Translations under genes and position numbers: made by a program
Shown here: one piece after another, positions 26,578-35,195 of the stretch
How positions within the stretch are numbered: the stretch's first letter is position 1
Layout of the letters: each line of letters starts with the position of its first letter
Source: Amycolatopsis pretoriensis
Lineage (GTDB): Bacteria; Actinomycetota; Actinomycetes; Mycobacteriales; Pseudonocardiaceae
Length of the DNA stretch: 64,000 nt
Direction: 5' to 3'
NCBI RefSeq assembly: GCF_900107925.1
Contig: NZ_FNUJ01000013.1
Location: forward strand, 62,001 to 126,000
Notes under the pieces: generated by a model
Databases searched by the model: none
What the model saw: only the letters and a program-made list of their open reading frames with translations
What the model was told of the DNA's origin: nothing

Positions 26578-27741
26578 TCACGTGCGCTGGAGCGAGTCCG
26601 GGCCCAGGTCGGCGAGGGTGCGGTGGCCGGAAAGTCCCATGGTCAGGTCGAAGTCCGCCAGCAGGCTCCGGAGCACGTGGCGCACGCCGTCCTCGCCCGC
26701 GTGCGCCAGGCCGTACACCCACGGGCGGCCGATTAGCACCGCCCGCGCGCCCAGCGCGATCGCCTTGAGCACGTCCGCGCCGGTGCGCACGCCCGAGTCG
26801 AACAGCACCTCCAGGCGGTCGCCCACCGCCGCGACGATCCCGGGCAGCGCCTCCAGCGCGCCGATCGCGCCGTCGACCTGGCGGCCGCCGTGGTTGGACA
26901 CGACGATGCCGTCCATCCCGGCCTCCGCCGCGCGGCGCGCGTCCGCGACGTGCTGGATGCCCTTGAGCACGATCGGGCCGTCCCAGTGTTCGCGCAGGAA
27001 CGGCAGCTGGTCCCACGTCCGGTCGGTGCCGGTGATCATGCCGATCCACGTCAGGATCGCCGTGCCGCGGTCCTCCTCCGGCGTCTTCTGCAGCCGGGAC
27101 AGGAACACCGGGTCGGTGAACGGGACCGCGAGGCCCTCGCCCTGCAGGAACGGCAGGTACGACTGGTCCAGATCGGACGGTCGCCAGGCCAGCGTCCACG
27201 TGTCGAGCGTGACGACCAGCGCCGTGTAGCCGGCCGCCTTCGCGCGGGCCAGCAGGCTCGCGCAGACGTCCGGGTCGCCGGGCCAGTACAGCTGGAACCA
27301 GCGCGGGCCGTCGCCGTTGGCCGCGGCGGCGTCCTCGATGCCGGTCGACGAGGCCGTCGACAGGATGAACGGCAACCCGACCGAGGCGGCCGCGCGGGCG
27401 GTCGCCGATTCGCCGTCCGGGTGCACGATCGACTGGACACCGACGGGCGCGACGGCCACCGGCGCGGCCAGCCGGGTGCCGAGCACGGTCGTCGAGAGGT
27501 CGCGGTCGGTCGCGCCGGTCAGCATCCGCGGCACGACGCGCCAGCGGTCGAAGGCCTCGCGGTTCGCGCGGGCGGTCGCGCCCGAGCCGGCCGAGCCCGC
27601 GACGTAGGAGAAGGGGCCGGGCGCCATGACCTCGCGGGCCGACGCTTCGAGCTTGGTCGCATCGGTCGAGCACGGCGGCAGCACCCCACCGAGTCCCTGC
27701 AGGTAGAGCTCGTTCTGGTAGCTGCCGAAGCGTTCGGTCAC
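26578..27741 (-). CDS. FMN-dependent alpha-hydroxy-acid oxidase (lactate 2-monooxygenase type)
   Basis: Oxidises an L-2-hydroxy acid, probably lactate, with FMN; monooxygenase-type members give acetate, CO2 and water. The 387-residue TIM barrel has PVAVAPVGVQSIVHPDGE (FMN phosphate loop region), QLYWPGD, the base-containing VVSNHGGRQVDGA near residue 285, and VLFDSGVRTGADVLKAIALGA as the C-terminal phosphate site. GTG 27741 is preceded by GAGGAGGAAGCC, a clear ribosome site. Immediately upstream is a 70-bp relic of the neighbouring acetyltransferase gene. Confidence 0.88.
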   Translation of the reverse strand: MTERFGSYQNELYLQGLGGVLPPCSTDATKLEASAREVMAPGPFSYVAGSAGSGATARANREAFDRWRVVPRMLTGATDRDLSTTVLGTRLAAPVAVAPVGVQSIVHPDGESATARAAASVGLPFILSTASSTGIEDAAAANGDGPRWFQLYWPGDPDVCASLLARAKAAGYTALVVTLDTWTLAWRPSDLDQSYLPFLQGEGLAVPFTDPVFLSRLQKTPEEDRGTAILTWIGMITGTDRTWDQLPFLREHWDGPIVLKGIQHVADARRAAEAGMDGIVVSNHGGRQVDGAIGALEALPGIVAAVGDRLEVLFDSGVRTGADVLKAIALGARAVLIGRPWVYGLAHAGEDGVRHVLRSLLADFDLTMGLSGHRTLADLGPDSLQRT

Positions 27742-27792
27742 GGCTTCCTCCTCGCGTTCGAGGGGGCACTGTACCCGCCGGTAACGGGTGGC

Positions 27793-27862
27793 CGGGGCGC
27801 GCCACATCGGCGGCTCGCCGGGCGGATGGAACGCCGGCCCGTGGTCGCCGAACCCGGGCGGG
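27793..27862 (-). pseudogene. Duplicated 3' fragment of the GNAT acetyltransferase gene
   Basis: On the minus strand this stretch reads FGDHGPAFHPPGEPPMWRAP, close to the C-terminus of the GNAT protein encoded at 27914-28480 (FRDHGPAFRPPGGPPMQPMWR). The DNA match covers about 70 bp with scattered changes and a 6-bp difference. It has no start and sits just before the hydroxy-acid oxidase, so it appears to be a leftover of tandem duplication. Confidence 0.7.
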
Positions 27863-27913
27863 ACAGGACACCGGCCAGAGCCGCGCGCAGACTCACACCC
27901 ACCGGCGACGGAC

Positions 27914-28480
27914 TCAGCCCGGCGCGCGCCACATCGGCTGCATCGGCGGCCCACCAGGCGGCCGGAACGCCGGCCCGTGGTCGCGGAACCCGAGCCGCCG
28001 GTACAGGCGCGTGCTGTCCGGCGAGCTGGCCTCCAAGTACGTGGGCACGCCCTCGGCGTCGTAGCGGGCGAGGCCGTGGCCCAGCAACCGCGCGCCGATT
28101 CCCGCACGCCGGCGTCCGGGCAGCACGCCGATGAACTGCGCGTGCCAGTGGGGCTCGGCAGGCTCCAGGCCGGCCATCATGCCGAGCAGGACGTCCAGCC
28201 GGTCCTGCTCGGCCGGGTCGAGCCCCTTGATCGCCTCGTCGTCGCCCGCGCCGCCGGGCAGCCAGATCACCGCCGCCGAGTGGTCTTCGGTGACGTCGAC
28301 GCTGCCCGCGGCGAACCCGGCCTGGATCAGCTCGCGGAAGAACGCCGGGTGCGAGACGGCCCGGCGGCGCTCGTCGGCGGGGAACACCCAGCGGCTCATC
28401 GGATCGTCCTGGAACGCGGCGACCAGGATCGCGAGCACCGCGTCCAGCTCAGGCGGTGCAGCCGCGCGGACGTCGCTCAC
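27914..28480 (-). CDS. GNAT-family N-acetyltransferase
   Basis: A 188-residue acetyl-CoA-dependent acetyltransferase. The acetyl-CoA loop is visible as IGVLPGRRRAGIGARLL near residue 115, followed by YLEASSPDSTRLYRRLGF, the usual GNAT ending motif. The GTG at 28480 overlaps the permease stop by 4 bp, so it is the second gene of a permease-acetyltransferase pair; acetylation of the imported amine or amino acid is a plausible inference. Its 3' end is duplicated 50 bp downstream. Confidence 0.85.
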   Translation of the reverse strand: MSDVRAAAPPELDAVLAILVAAFQDDPMSRWVFPADERRRAVSHPAFFRELIQAGFAAGSVDVTEDHSAAVIWLPGGAGDDEAIKGLDPAEQDRLDVLLGMMAGLEPAEPHWHAQFIGVLPGRRRAGIGARLLGHGLARYDAEGVPTYLEASSPDSTRLYRRLGFRDHGPAFRPPGGPPMQPMWRAPG

Positions 28481-29934
28481 CGCGTCTCCGCGAGTTCGTC
28501 GTCGCGCAACGGGCCGCCGATCGCCGCGTAGACCTCCGGCTTCCGGGTGCGCAGCGCCTCGGCCCGCAGGAACCCGGCCAGGCCGGCGAGCACCAGCAGC
28601 CCCGGCAGGCCCCAGCGCAGCCACGGGATCGAGCCCGCCGGGCCGAGCAGGACGTCGAAGTTGACGACGATCAGCACCAGCACCGCCGTCAACGTCACCG
28701 CCGCGAGCGCCGGGGCGCCCGCGCGCCGCCACCACGTCTCGCGGCCGGGGCGGCGGCGGAAGAACCCGATGACCGACAGCGAAACCGCGACCATGATGAT
28801 CGTGACGCCGGTCGAGGCCGTCACGCCGGTCCAGGTGAACAGGTCGGTGAACGGATCACGCCCGGCCAGCGCGAACACCGAGACGACGACCAGGCCGATC
28901 GTGGTCTGGACCAGGGAGCCACCGATCGGCGCGCCGGTGCGCTTGCTGGTGCGGCTGAGGCCGTCCGGCAGGAGCCCTTCGCGGCCCAGCGCGAAGAAGT
29001 ACCGCGCGGCGGCGTTGTGGAAGCTCAGCAGCGCGGCGCACTGGCTCGTCAGGAAGAGCACGTACGCGGTGTCGGCGAAGGCCGTGCCGAAGTACTGGCC
29101 GCCGAGCCCGAACAGCAGGCCCGGCCCTTCGGCGGTGGCACGCTCGACGACGTGGTCCGGCCCGGTCGCGACCGCCAGCCCGAGCGACGACGCGATGTAC
29201 AGCACGGCGGTCAGCCCGATCGCGATGTAGGTCGCGCGGCCGACGGTCCGGCGCGGGTCGCGGCACTCCTCGCCGTAGGTGGCGGCGCCTTCGAAACCGA
29301 GGAAAACCGCGATGGAGAAAGCGAAAACGGCACCGACACCCGCCGTGAACAGGCTCGACGGCCGCAGCGGCGTCAGCGCGTTCCCCGCGGGGTGGCTGAA
29401 CATCCCGAAGTTCAGCACGGCGAGCACGGCGACTTCGAGGCCGAGCGCGACGCCGAGCACCTTCGCGTTGAGGTCGATCCGCAGGACACCGCCCACCCCG
29501 ACGACGAGCACCATCAGCAGCGCGATGGGCCACCACGGCAGGTCCGTCCCGAACGTCGTGTTCAGCCAGGTGGACACCGACAACCCGAACAGACCGAAGA
29601 CGCCGGTCTGGATGGAGCTGTAGGCGAGCACCGTCACGTAGGCGACGGCCGTGCCCGCGGAGCGCCCGATCCCGTGCGCCACATAGGGGTAGAACGCGCC
29701 GGCGTTCGTGATGTACCGGCTCATCGCGGCGTACCCGACGCCGAACAGCGCGAGCACCGGCGCCAGCAGCACGAACGACAACGGCACACCGACGCTGCCG
29801 GTGACCGCGTACGTCGCCGAGACGCCGCCGGCGATCGCGTACAGCGGACCGGCCGCCGCGACGACGAAGAAGACGATCTGGGCGGCGCCGAGCCGCCTGG
29901 TGCCGAGGCCGCGCCCCGGCGTGTGGGTTCCCAT
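28477..29934 (-). CDS. APC-family amino acid/amine permease
   Basis: A 485-residue membrane transporter with about 12-14 hydrophobic helices. The start shows the family signature (LGAAQIVFFVVAAAGPLYAI near residue 16) and the conserved FLGFEGAATYGEE in helix 6; a GREGLLP segment follows the eighth helix. It likely imports an amino acid or polyamine by proton symport. ATG 29934 is the only start compatible with the first helix. It is coupled by GTGA to the GNAT gene. Confidence 0.88.
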   Translation of the reverse strand: MGTHTPGRGLGTRRLGAAQIVFFVVAAAGPLYAIAGGVSATYAVTGSVGVPLSFVLLAPVLALFGVGYAAMSRYITNAGAFYPYVAHGIGRSAGTAVAYVTVLAYSSIQTGVFGLFGLSVSTWLNTTFGTDLPWWPIALLMVLVVGVGGVLRIDLNAKVLGVALGLEVAVLAVLNFGMFSHPAGNALTPLRPSSLFTAGVGAVFAFSIAVFLGFEGAATYGEECRDPRRTVGRATYIAIGLTAVLYIASSLGLAVATGPDHVVERATAEGPGLLFGLGGQYFGTAFADTAYVLFLTSQCAALLSFHNAAARYFFALGREGLLPDGLSRTSKRTGAPIGGSLVQTTIGLVVVSVFALAGRDPFTDLFTWTGVTASTGVTIIMVAVSLSVIGFFRRRPGRETWWRRAGAPALAAVTLTAVLVLIVVNFDVLLGPAGSIPWLRWGLPGLLVLAGLAGFLRAEALRTRKPEVYAAIGGPLRDDELAETR

Positions 29935-30107
29935 GGACCTTTCCCCGCGCCTAGGTGATCTTGGTCGGCGGCGACCCAGAGTAGGGGGTCCACGCGGGGC
30001 GACGGTACGTCCGTTCGGGGTAAACGTGACGGCAATGAAAGCGACGCGAAGCCGGACCGCTATCTTCGGCATCCTCACCGCGACCGCCCAGGGGGCCGTT
30101 TTCCGTC

Positions 30108-30740
30108 ATGCGCCGGCTCACCTTGGTGGATTCGTTCTTCTTCCTCGGCCACGACGAGTTCACCGGCCGCCCGGTGCTGAGCCGGACGTCGCTGGGCATC
30201 GGCTTGGCCGGCGCGGCGTTGTGCGACTTGCTGTTCACCGACCGGATCACGGTCGAGGACCGCACGGTCCGCGCGATCGCCACGCGGTCCCCGGGCATTC
30301 CGACCGCCGATCACGTGTTTTCCGAAATTGTTTCGGAAACGGCGGCGTACAGCGTCCGGGAGTGGGTCGGCCACCTGCGCGCGGAACTGCCCTCGATCGC
30401 CGCGGACAATCTGGTGGCGCTGGGGCTCGTCCGCCGGACGCCGGCGTTGTTGCGCCGATTCCGCTACCCACCGGCGGACCTGCTGGTCTCGACGGCGGCC
30501 CGCAGCAAGGCAAGGGCGGCGGTGTTCGGCATCGACCGGCCGGACCCGCACGCGGCGTGCCTGGCACTGCTGGCGTGGACGGCGGGGGTCGACGACCTGT
30601 GCGAGCCGGAACTGGACCGGGCGCGGGTGCGGGCGTGGATGGAGGACACGCACCACGCGCTGCCGCGCCGGATCGCGGACGTGATCGCCGGGGTGGCCGC
30701 CGTCGCGGCGGCGGTGGTTTACACGGGGGACCGGAAGTAG
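30108..30740 (+). CDS. GPP34 (GOLPH3-like) family protein
   Basis: A 210-residue bacterial member of the Golgi phosphoprotein 3 family, starting LTLVDSFFFLGHDEFTGRP with the FFFLGHDE pattern typical of the fold, then mostly helices. Eukaryotic GOLPH3 binds phosphatidylinositol-4-phosphate on membranes; the actinomycete proteins are abundant but their role is unknown. The final residues (IAGVAAVAAAVVYTG) are hydrophobic and may touch the membrane. Divergent from the permease. Confidence 0.8.
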   Translation: MRRLTLVDSFFFLGHDEFTGRPVLSRTSLGIGLAGAALCDLLFTDRITVEDRTVRAIATRSPGIPTADHVFSEIVSETAAYSVREWVGHLRAELPSIAADNLVALGLVRRTPALLRRFRYPPADLLVSTAARSKARAAVFGIDRPDPHAACLALLAWTAGVDDLCEPELDRARVRAWMEDTHHALPRRIADVIAGVAAVAAAVVYTGDRK

Positions 30741-30846
30741 CGGCGGTTCCGGCGGGCGACGCGGCGCCCCCTCTGCTGCGCCCGGCGCCCCCGTCTACTC
30801 GCGGGTAACCTGAGCCCGTCCGCCGTCGACGTCCCCTGGAGGAGAC

Positions 30847-32007
30847 ATGCGCGCCTACGACGTCGTCCTTTTCGGCGCCACCGGGTTCACCGGGGGCCTC
30901 ACCGCCGAATACCTCGCCCGGCACTCCCCCGCGGACCTGCGCTGGGCCCTCGCCGGACGCAACCGGGGCAAGCTCGAAGCCGTCCGCGCCCGCCTCGCGG
31001 CCATCGACGACCGCTTCGCCGCCCTCGACCTCCTCGTCGCCGACTCCGGCGAGCCCGCCTCACTCCGAGCCGTCGCCGAGGCCACCAAGGTCGTCATCAC
31101 CACCGTCGGCCCCTACCTCACCCAAGGCGAACCCCTGGTCGCCGCCTGCGCCGCGGCCGGGACCGACTACGTCGACCTCACCGGCGAACCCGAGTTCGTC
31201 GACCGCATGTACCTCGCCCACGACCACCGCGCCCGCGAGACCGGCGCCCGGCTCGTCCACGCCTGCGGCTTCGACTCCATCCCGCACGACCTCGGCGCCT
31301 ACTTCACCGTCAAGCAGCTGCCCGAAGGCGTCCCCCTCACCGTCAACGGCTACGTCCGGGCCAGCGGGACGCCCTCCGGCGGCACGTTCCTCAGCGCGCT
31401 GACCATCATGTCCCGCCTCCCGGCCGGCGCGCGGGTCGCCAAGGAACGCGCGGCCGCCGAGCCGCGGCCCGCCGGGCGCTTCGCCCACGCCCCGCTCGGC
31501 CGGCCGCACCGCGTCGCCGACGCCGGTTGGTGGGCGGTTCCGCTCCCGACGATCGATCCCGAGGTCGTCCGCCGGTCGGCCGCCGCGTCCGAACGCTACG
31601 GCCCGGACTTCACCTACCGGCACTTCGCCGCCGTCAAGCACCTTCCCGTCCTCGCGGGCGGCGTGCTCGGGGCCGGTGCGCTGCTCGCGGCGGCGCAGGT
31701 CCCGCCCGCGCGGCGCGGCCTCTCCCGGCTGCTCGCCCCCGGCAACGGCCCGAGCCCGGAACGTCGCGCCCGGTCGTGGTTCTCGGTGCGGTTCATCGGC
31801 GAGGGTGGCGGCGAGCGCGTCGTCACCGAAGTCTCCGGCGGCGACCCCGGCTACGACGAAACCGCGAAGATGCTCGCGGAATCGGCGTTGTGCCTCGCGA
31901 CCGACACCCTCCCGGAAACCGCGGGCCAGGTGACCACCGCGACCGCGATGGGCGACGCCCTCATCGACCGGCTCACCAAGGCGGGCCTGCGGTTCCACAC
32001 CCTCTGA
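30847..32007 (+). CDS. Saccharopine-dehydrogenase-like NAD(P) protein (trans-acting enoyl reductase type)
   Basis: A 386-residue protein with an N-terminal Rossmann domain: VVLFGATGFTGGLTAEYL at residue 7, then LAGRNRGKLEAV, VVITTVGPYLTQGEPLVAAC, and the conserved CGFDSIPHDLGAYF. This matches the mycobacterial trans-acting enoyl reductase group (Rv2449c/Rv2953-like) rather than lysine-pathway saccharopine dehydrogenases. Reduction of a lipid or polyketide double bond is a family inference. ATG 30847 has GGAGGAGAC upstream. Confidence 0.85.
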   Translation: MRAYDVVLFGATGFTGGLTAEYLARHSPADLRWALAGRNRGKLEAVRARLAAIDDRFAALDLLVADSGEPASLRAVAEATKVVITTVGPYLTQGEPLVAACAAAGTDYVDLTGEPEFVDRMYLAHDHRARETGARLVHACGFDSIPHDLGAYFTVKQLPEGVPLTVNGYVRASGTPSGGTFLSALTIMSRLPAGARVAKERAAAEPRPAGRFAHAPLGRPHRVADAGWWAVPLPTIDPEVVRRSAAASERYGPDFTYRHFAAVKHLPVLAGGVLGAGALLAAAQVPPARRGLSRLLAPGNGPSPERRARSWFSVRFIGEGGGERVVTEVSGGDPGYDETAKMLAESALCLATDTLPETAGQVTTATAMGDALIDRLTKAGLRFHTL

Positions 32008-32128
32008 CCGGTTTCACACCCCCACAGCGTGAAAGTTTGCGGCTGTGATGAATCTTCTGCCGCTCCCGCACCGCGCTTAACGTCGATCGGGTTCTCCCTC
32101 CCCCCATCGCGTTTTCGCAAGGAGCGTC

Positions 32129-34228
32129 ATGAGATTGCCCCAACGGTTCGCCGCGCTCGGCGGTGCGACGGCGGCCGGCATGGTGGTGGTCGGCATCGCC
32201 GTCGCCGCGCCCGCGCAGCCCGTCCCCGAACCGCCTCCCTCCGCCGCGCAGGCCCAGGCCAACGCCACCAGTGCCGCGGCCGGCCTGATCGACGCCCGGC
32301 CCGCCGCCCTCCACGCCGGGAAGCACGACAAGTTCGTCCAGCGGGACGTGCGGTCGGCCCAAGGCCTGTCGTACGTCGTCTACGACCGCACCTACGACGG
32401 CCTGCCCGTGATCGGCGGCGACCTCGTCATCGCCACCGACTCCGCCGGCACCGTCAAGACCACGTCCGTCGCGCAGCAGCAGGCCCTCGGCGACCTCGAC
32501 GTCCACGGCGCGAAGCTCACCGCCGCGCAGGCCGAAACCGTGGCGCGCAATCAGGTCCGCGGGCCGAAGAGCCTGCCGGGCGGGAAGCTCGTCGTGGTCG
32601 CCGACGGCAGCGGGCGGCTCGCGTACGAGAGCAACGTCGAAGGCACCGACGAACACGGCGAGCCGAGCAGCCTGAGCGTCTACGTCGACGCCGTGGACGG
32701 GCGCGTCCTGCGGACCGTCCAGCACGTCGCCGCGGGCACCGGCACCGGCACCGGCAAGTGGAACGGCCCGGCGCCGCTGCCGCTGAACACGACGAAGTCC
32801 GGCAGCACGTACTCGATGGCCGACCCGAACACGCCGAACCTGGACTGCCGCAACTACAGCAGCGACTCCGTCCTCACCGGATCGGACGACAGCTGGGGCA
32901 ACGGCACCGGCACGAACATCGAGACCGGCTGCGCCGACGCGCTGTTCGTCGCGCAGACCGAGAAGAAGATGCTCTCGGAATGGGTGGGCCGCAACGGCTT
33001 CACCGGCAACGGCGGCGCGTGGAAGATCCGCGTCGGCCTCGACGACGAAAACGCCTACTACTACAACTCGCGCCCCGCGTACGTGAACCTCGGCCACAAC
33101 CCGAGCGGCGAGTGGGTCGGCTCGCTCGACATCCTCGGCCACGAAATGGGCCACGGCGTCGACGACTACTCCGGCTCCGGCGGGTTCTCCGGCGGCGGCA
33201 CGCAGGAGTTCATCGCCGACACCTTCGGCACGGCGACGGAGTTCTACGCGAACGAGCCGTCCCAGTACGACCCGCCGGACTACGCGATCGGCGAGGAGGT
33301 CAACCTGGTCGGCACCGGCGCGATCCGGTACATGTACGACCCGTCGAAGGTCGGCGACCCGAGCTGCTACTCCAGCTCGACGCCGAACGCGGAGGTGCAC
33401 AAGGCCGCCGGCCCCGGCGACCACTGGTTCTACCTGCTCGCCGAAGGCAGCAACCCGACGAACGGGCAGCCGACCAGCTCGACGTGCAACAACAGCACCG
33501 TGGCCGGCCTCGGCATCCGCAAGGCGATCAACATCATGCACGGCGCGGTGCAGCTGAAGACGTCCGGCAGCAACTACCTGCGCTACCGCACGTGGACGCT
33601 GCAGGCCGCGAAGAACCTGTACCCGGACAGCTGCGCGGAGTTCGACGCCGTGAAGGCGGCGTGGAACGCGGTGAGCGTCCCGGCGCAGTCCGGCGACCCG
33701 ACGTGCACGGGCACGCCGCCGACCACGACGACCCCGCCCACGACCACTCCGCCGACCACTACGACTCCTCCGGGCGGGTGCAGCGGGCAGCTGGTGCAGA
33801 ACCCGGGCTTCGAGTCCGGCAAGGCGTCGTGGACCGACCCGAACACCACCATCGGCCAGTGGGGCGGCCAGGCGCCGGCGCGCTCGGGCACCTACGACTC
33901 CTGGCTCGGCGGCTGGGGCTCGGCGCACACCGACACGCTCACGCAGTCCGTCACGATCCCCGCGAACTGCCGGGCGAGCCTGACGTTCTGGCTGCGCGTG
34001 TGGACGGCCGAGACCGAGAACGTCGCTTACGACAAGCTCGTCGTGTCCGCCGGGCCGACGACGCTGGCGACGTACTCGAACCTCGACCGGAACTCGGCCT
34101 ACGTCCAGAAGACGCTCGACCTGTCAACGTATGCGGGCCAGACGGTCACGCTGAAGTTCGCCGGGACCGAGGACCAGTCGCTGCAGACGTCGTTCGCCGT
34201 GGACGACACCGGGGTCACCGTCAGCTGA
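32129..34228 (+). CDS. Secreted M4 (thermolysin-type) metalloprotease with C-terminal binding domain
   Basis: A 699-residue exoprotease. A signal peptide (GGATAAGMVVVGIAVAAPAQ) is followed by an FTP/PepSY propeptide to about 220, the catalytic domain with HEMGH at 338-342, the third zinc ligand Glu360 in GTQEFIAD, and the transition-state His in GPGDHWFYLL. After a TTTTPPTTTPPTTTTPP linker comes a roughly 140-residue beta-sandwich (NPGFESG to the end), probably carbohydrate- or surface-binding. It has its own promoter gap and a clear downstream terminator. Confidence 0.92.
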   Translation: MRLPQRFAALGGATAAGMVVVGIAVAAPAQPVPEPPPSAAQAQANATSAAAGLIDARPAALHAGKHDKFVQRDVRSAQGLSYVVYDRTYDGLPVIGGDLVIATDSAGTVKTTSVAQQQALGDLDVHGAKLTAAQAETVARNQVRGPKSLPGGKLVVVADGSGRLAYESNVEGTDEHGEPSSLSVYVDAVDGRVLRTVQHVAAGTGTGTGKWNGPAPLPLNTTKSGSTYSMADPNTPNLDCRNYSSDSVLTGSDDSWGNGTGTNIETGCADALFVAQTEKKMLSEWVGRNGFTGNGGAWKIRVGLDDENAYYYNSRPAYVNLGHNPSGEWVGSLDILGHEMGHGVDDYSGSGGFSGGGTQEFIADTFGTATEFYANEPSQYDPPDYAIGEEVNLVGTGAIRYMYDPSKVGDPSCYSSSTPNAEVHKAAGPGDHWFYLLAEGSNPTNGQPTSSTCNNSTVAGLGIRKAINIMHGAVQLKTSGSNYLRYRTWTLQAAKNLYPDSCAEFDAVKAAWNAVSVPAQSGDPTCTGTPPTTTTPPTTTPPTTTTPPGGCSGQLVQNPGFESGKASWTDPNTTIGQWGGQAPARSGTYDSWLGGWGSAHTDTLTQSVTIPANCRASLTFWLRVWTAETENVAYDKLVVSAGPTTLATYSNLDRNSAYVQKTLDLSTYAGQTVTLKFAGTEDQSLQTSFAVDDTGVTVS

Positions 34229-34237
34229 CCCCCACGG

Positions 34238-34265
34238 GGCCTGCCACCTACTTTGGTGGCAGGCC
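34238..34265. terminator. Hairpin terminator downstream of the M4 protease
   Basis: GGCCTGCCACC (34238-34248) and GGTGGCAGGCC (34255-34265) form a perfect 11-bp stem with a 6-nt loop (TACTTT), 9 bp after the protease stop. It also lies just upstream of the HTH gene start. Confidence 0.75.
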
Positions 34266-34292
34266 TCGTTGCGTCCGGTGCGTCCGGTATTC

Positions 34293-35195
34293 ATGCTTAC
34301 CCGGATGGAGGCGTTATCAGCGTCGGCCCCGTTCGCCGAGGCCTTCGACCTGGCGATCCGGCAGCGCGGCCTGAGCCTGGAGGCCCTGCAGCGACGGATG
34401 GCGATGCGGGGCGCCCAGGTCAGCCTGGCCACGCTGAGCTACTGGCGCCGCGGCCGGCGGCACCCCGAAGGGGCACGTTCGCTGCACGCGGTGGGCGTCG
34501 CCGAAGGGTGTCTCGGCCTGCCCGCGGCGGCGTTGACCAGCCTGGTGGCGCGGCCCCGGGTGCGCCGGGCGGAGCCGTGGCCGGGCGGGGTCAGCCTGGC
34601 CAGCGCGCTCGGTTCCGAGCCGACGGAACTGGCGTCGTGCGACGGCATCGACCTCGACGGCAACGCGCGGCTGGCGCTGGCGTCGGTGCACCAGCGGGCG
34701 ACGCTGGGCCCGGACCGCACCGAGCGGTCGGTGCGCACGGAGCTGGTGGTGACCAGCCGCGAGGACGGCGTCGACCGCTGGGTGTCGTTCTTCCGGCCCC
34801 AGACCGGCGGCGGCCACCAGCCGGTGCTGCGCTCGGCGCGCTGCTGCCGCCCGGGCCGCGTCCGCCGGGACGCCGCGTCCGAGCTGGTGGCGCTGGAGCT
34901 GCGGTTCGACTACCCGCTGCGGGCGGGCGAGACGTACGTGTTCGACTTCGAGTTCGCCTACGACGGAACGCCGCCGGAGACGAGCTACCTGCAGTTCGGG
35001 GTGCGGGCGCCGGCCCGGCAGATCGTGCTGCAGGCGTGCTTCGACCCGGCGGCGGTGCCGGTGCGGTGCTACCGGTACGACGGGGAGGACTCGGTGGAGC
35101 GGCCGGAGCTGCCGGTGGGGCCGAGTTTCACGAGCCACATCGCGGTGCTGGACGCCCAGCCTGGCGTCTACGGCCTGTGCTGGGAATGGGACTGA
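34293..35195 (+). CDS. HTH protein with uncharacterised C-terminal domain (paralogue of 11694-12614)
   Basis: A 300-residue protein with the same two-part design as the gene at 11694. The N-terminal HTH-like segment contains LSLEALQRRMAMRG and LATLSYWRRGRRHPEGARS; the C-terminal domain ends PGVYGLCWEWD. The shared LSYW-x2-G-x-R-x-PE pattern and ending show common descent. Two ATGs are possible (34293 and 34305); I list the first. The last 28 bp overlap the convergent flavin monooxygenase gene. Function is unknown. Confidence 0.75.
   Translation: MLTRMEALSASAPFAEAFDLAIRQRGLSLEALQRRMAMRGAQVSLATLSYWRRGRRHPEGARSLHAVGVAEGCLGLPAAALTSLVARPRVRRAEPWPGGVSLASALGSEPTELASCDGIDLDGNARLALASVHQRATLGPDRTERSVRTELVVTSREDGVDRWVSFFRPQTGGGHQPVLRSARCCRPGRVRRDAASELVALELRFDYPLRAGETYVFDFEFAYDGTPPETSYLQFGVRAPARQIVLQACFDPAAVPVRCYRYDGEDSVERPELPVGPSFTSHIAVLDAQPGVYGLCWEWD

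Noticed and set aside
32029..34374. A 781-residue frame overlapping the M4 protease
   Set aside because: Compositional shadow; the frame at 32129-34228 has signal peptide, HEMGH and linker.
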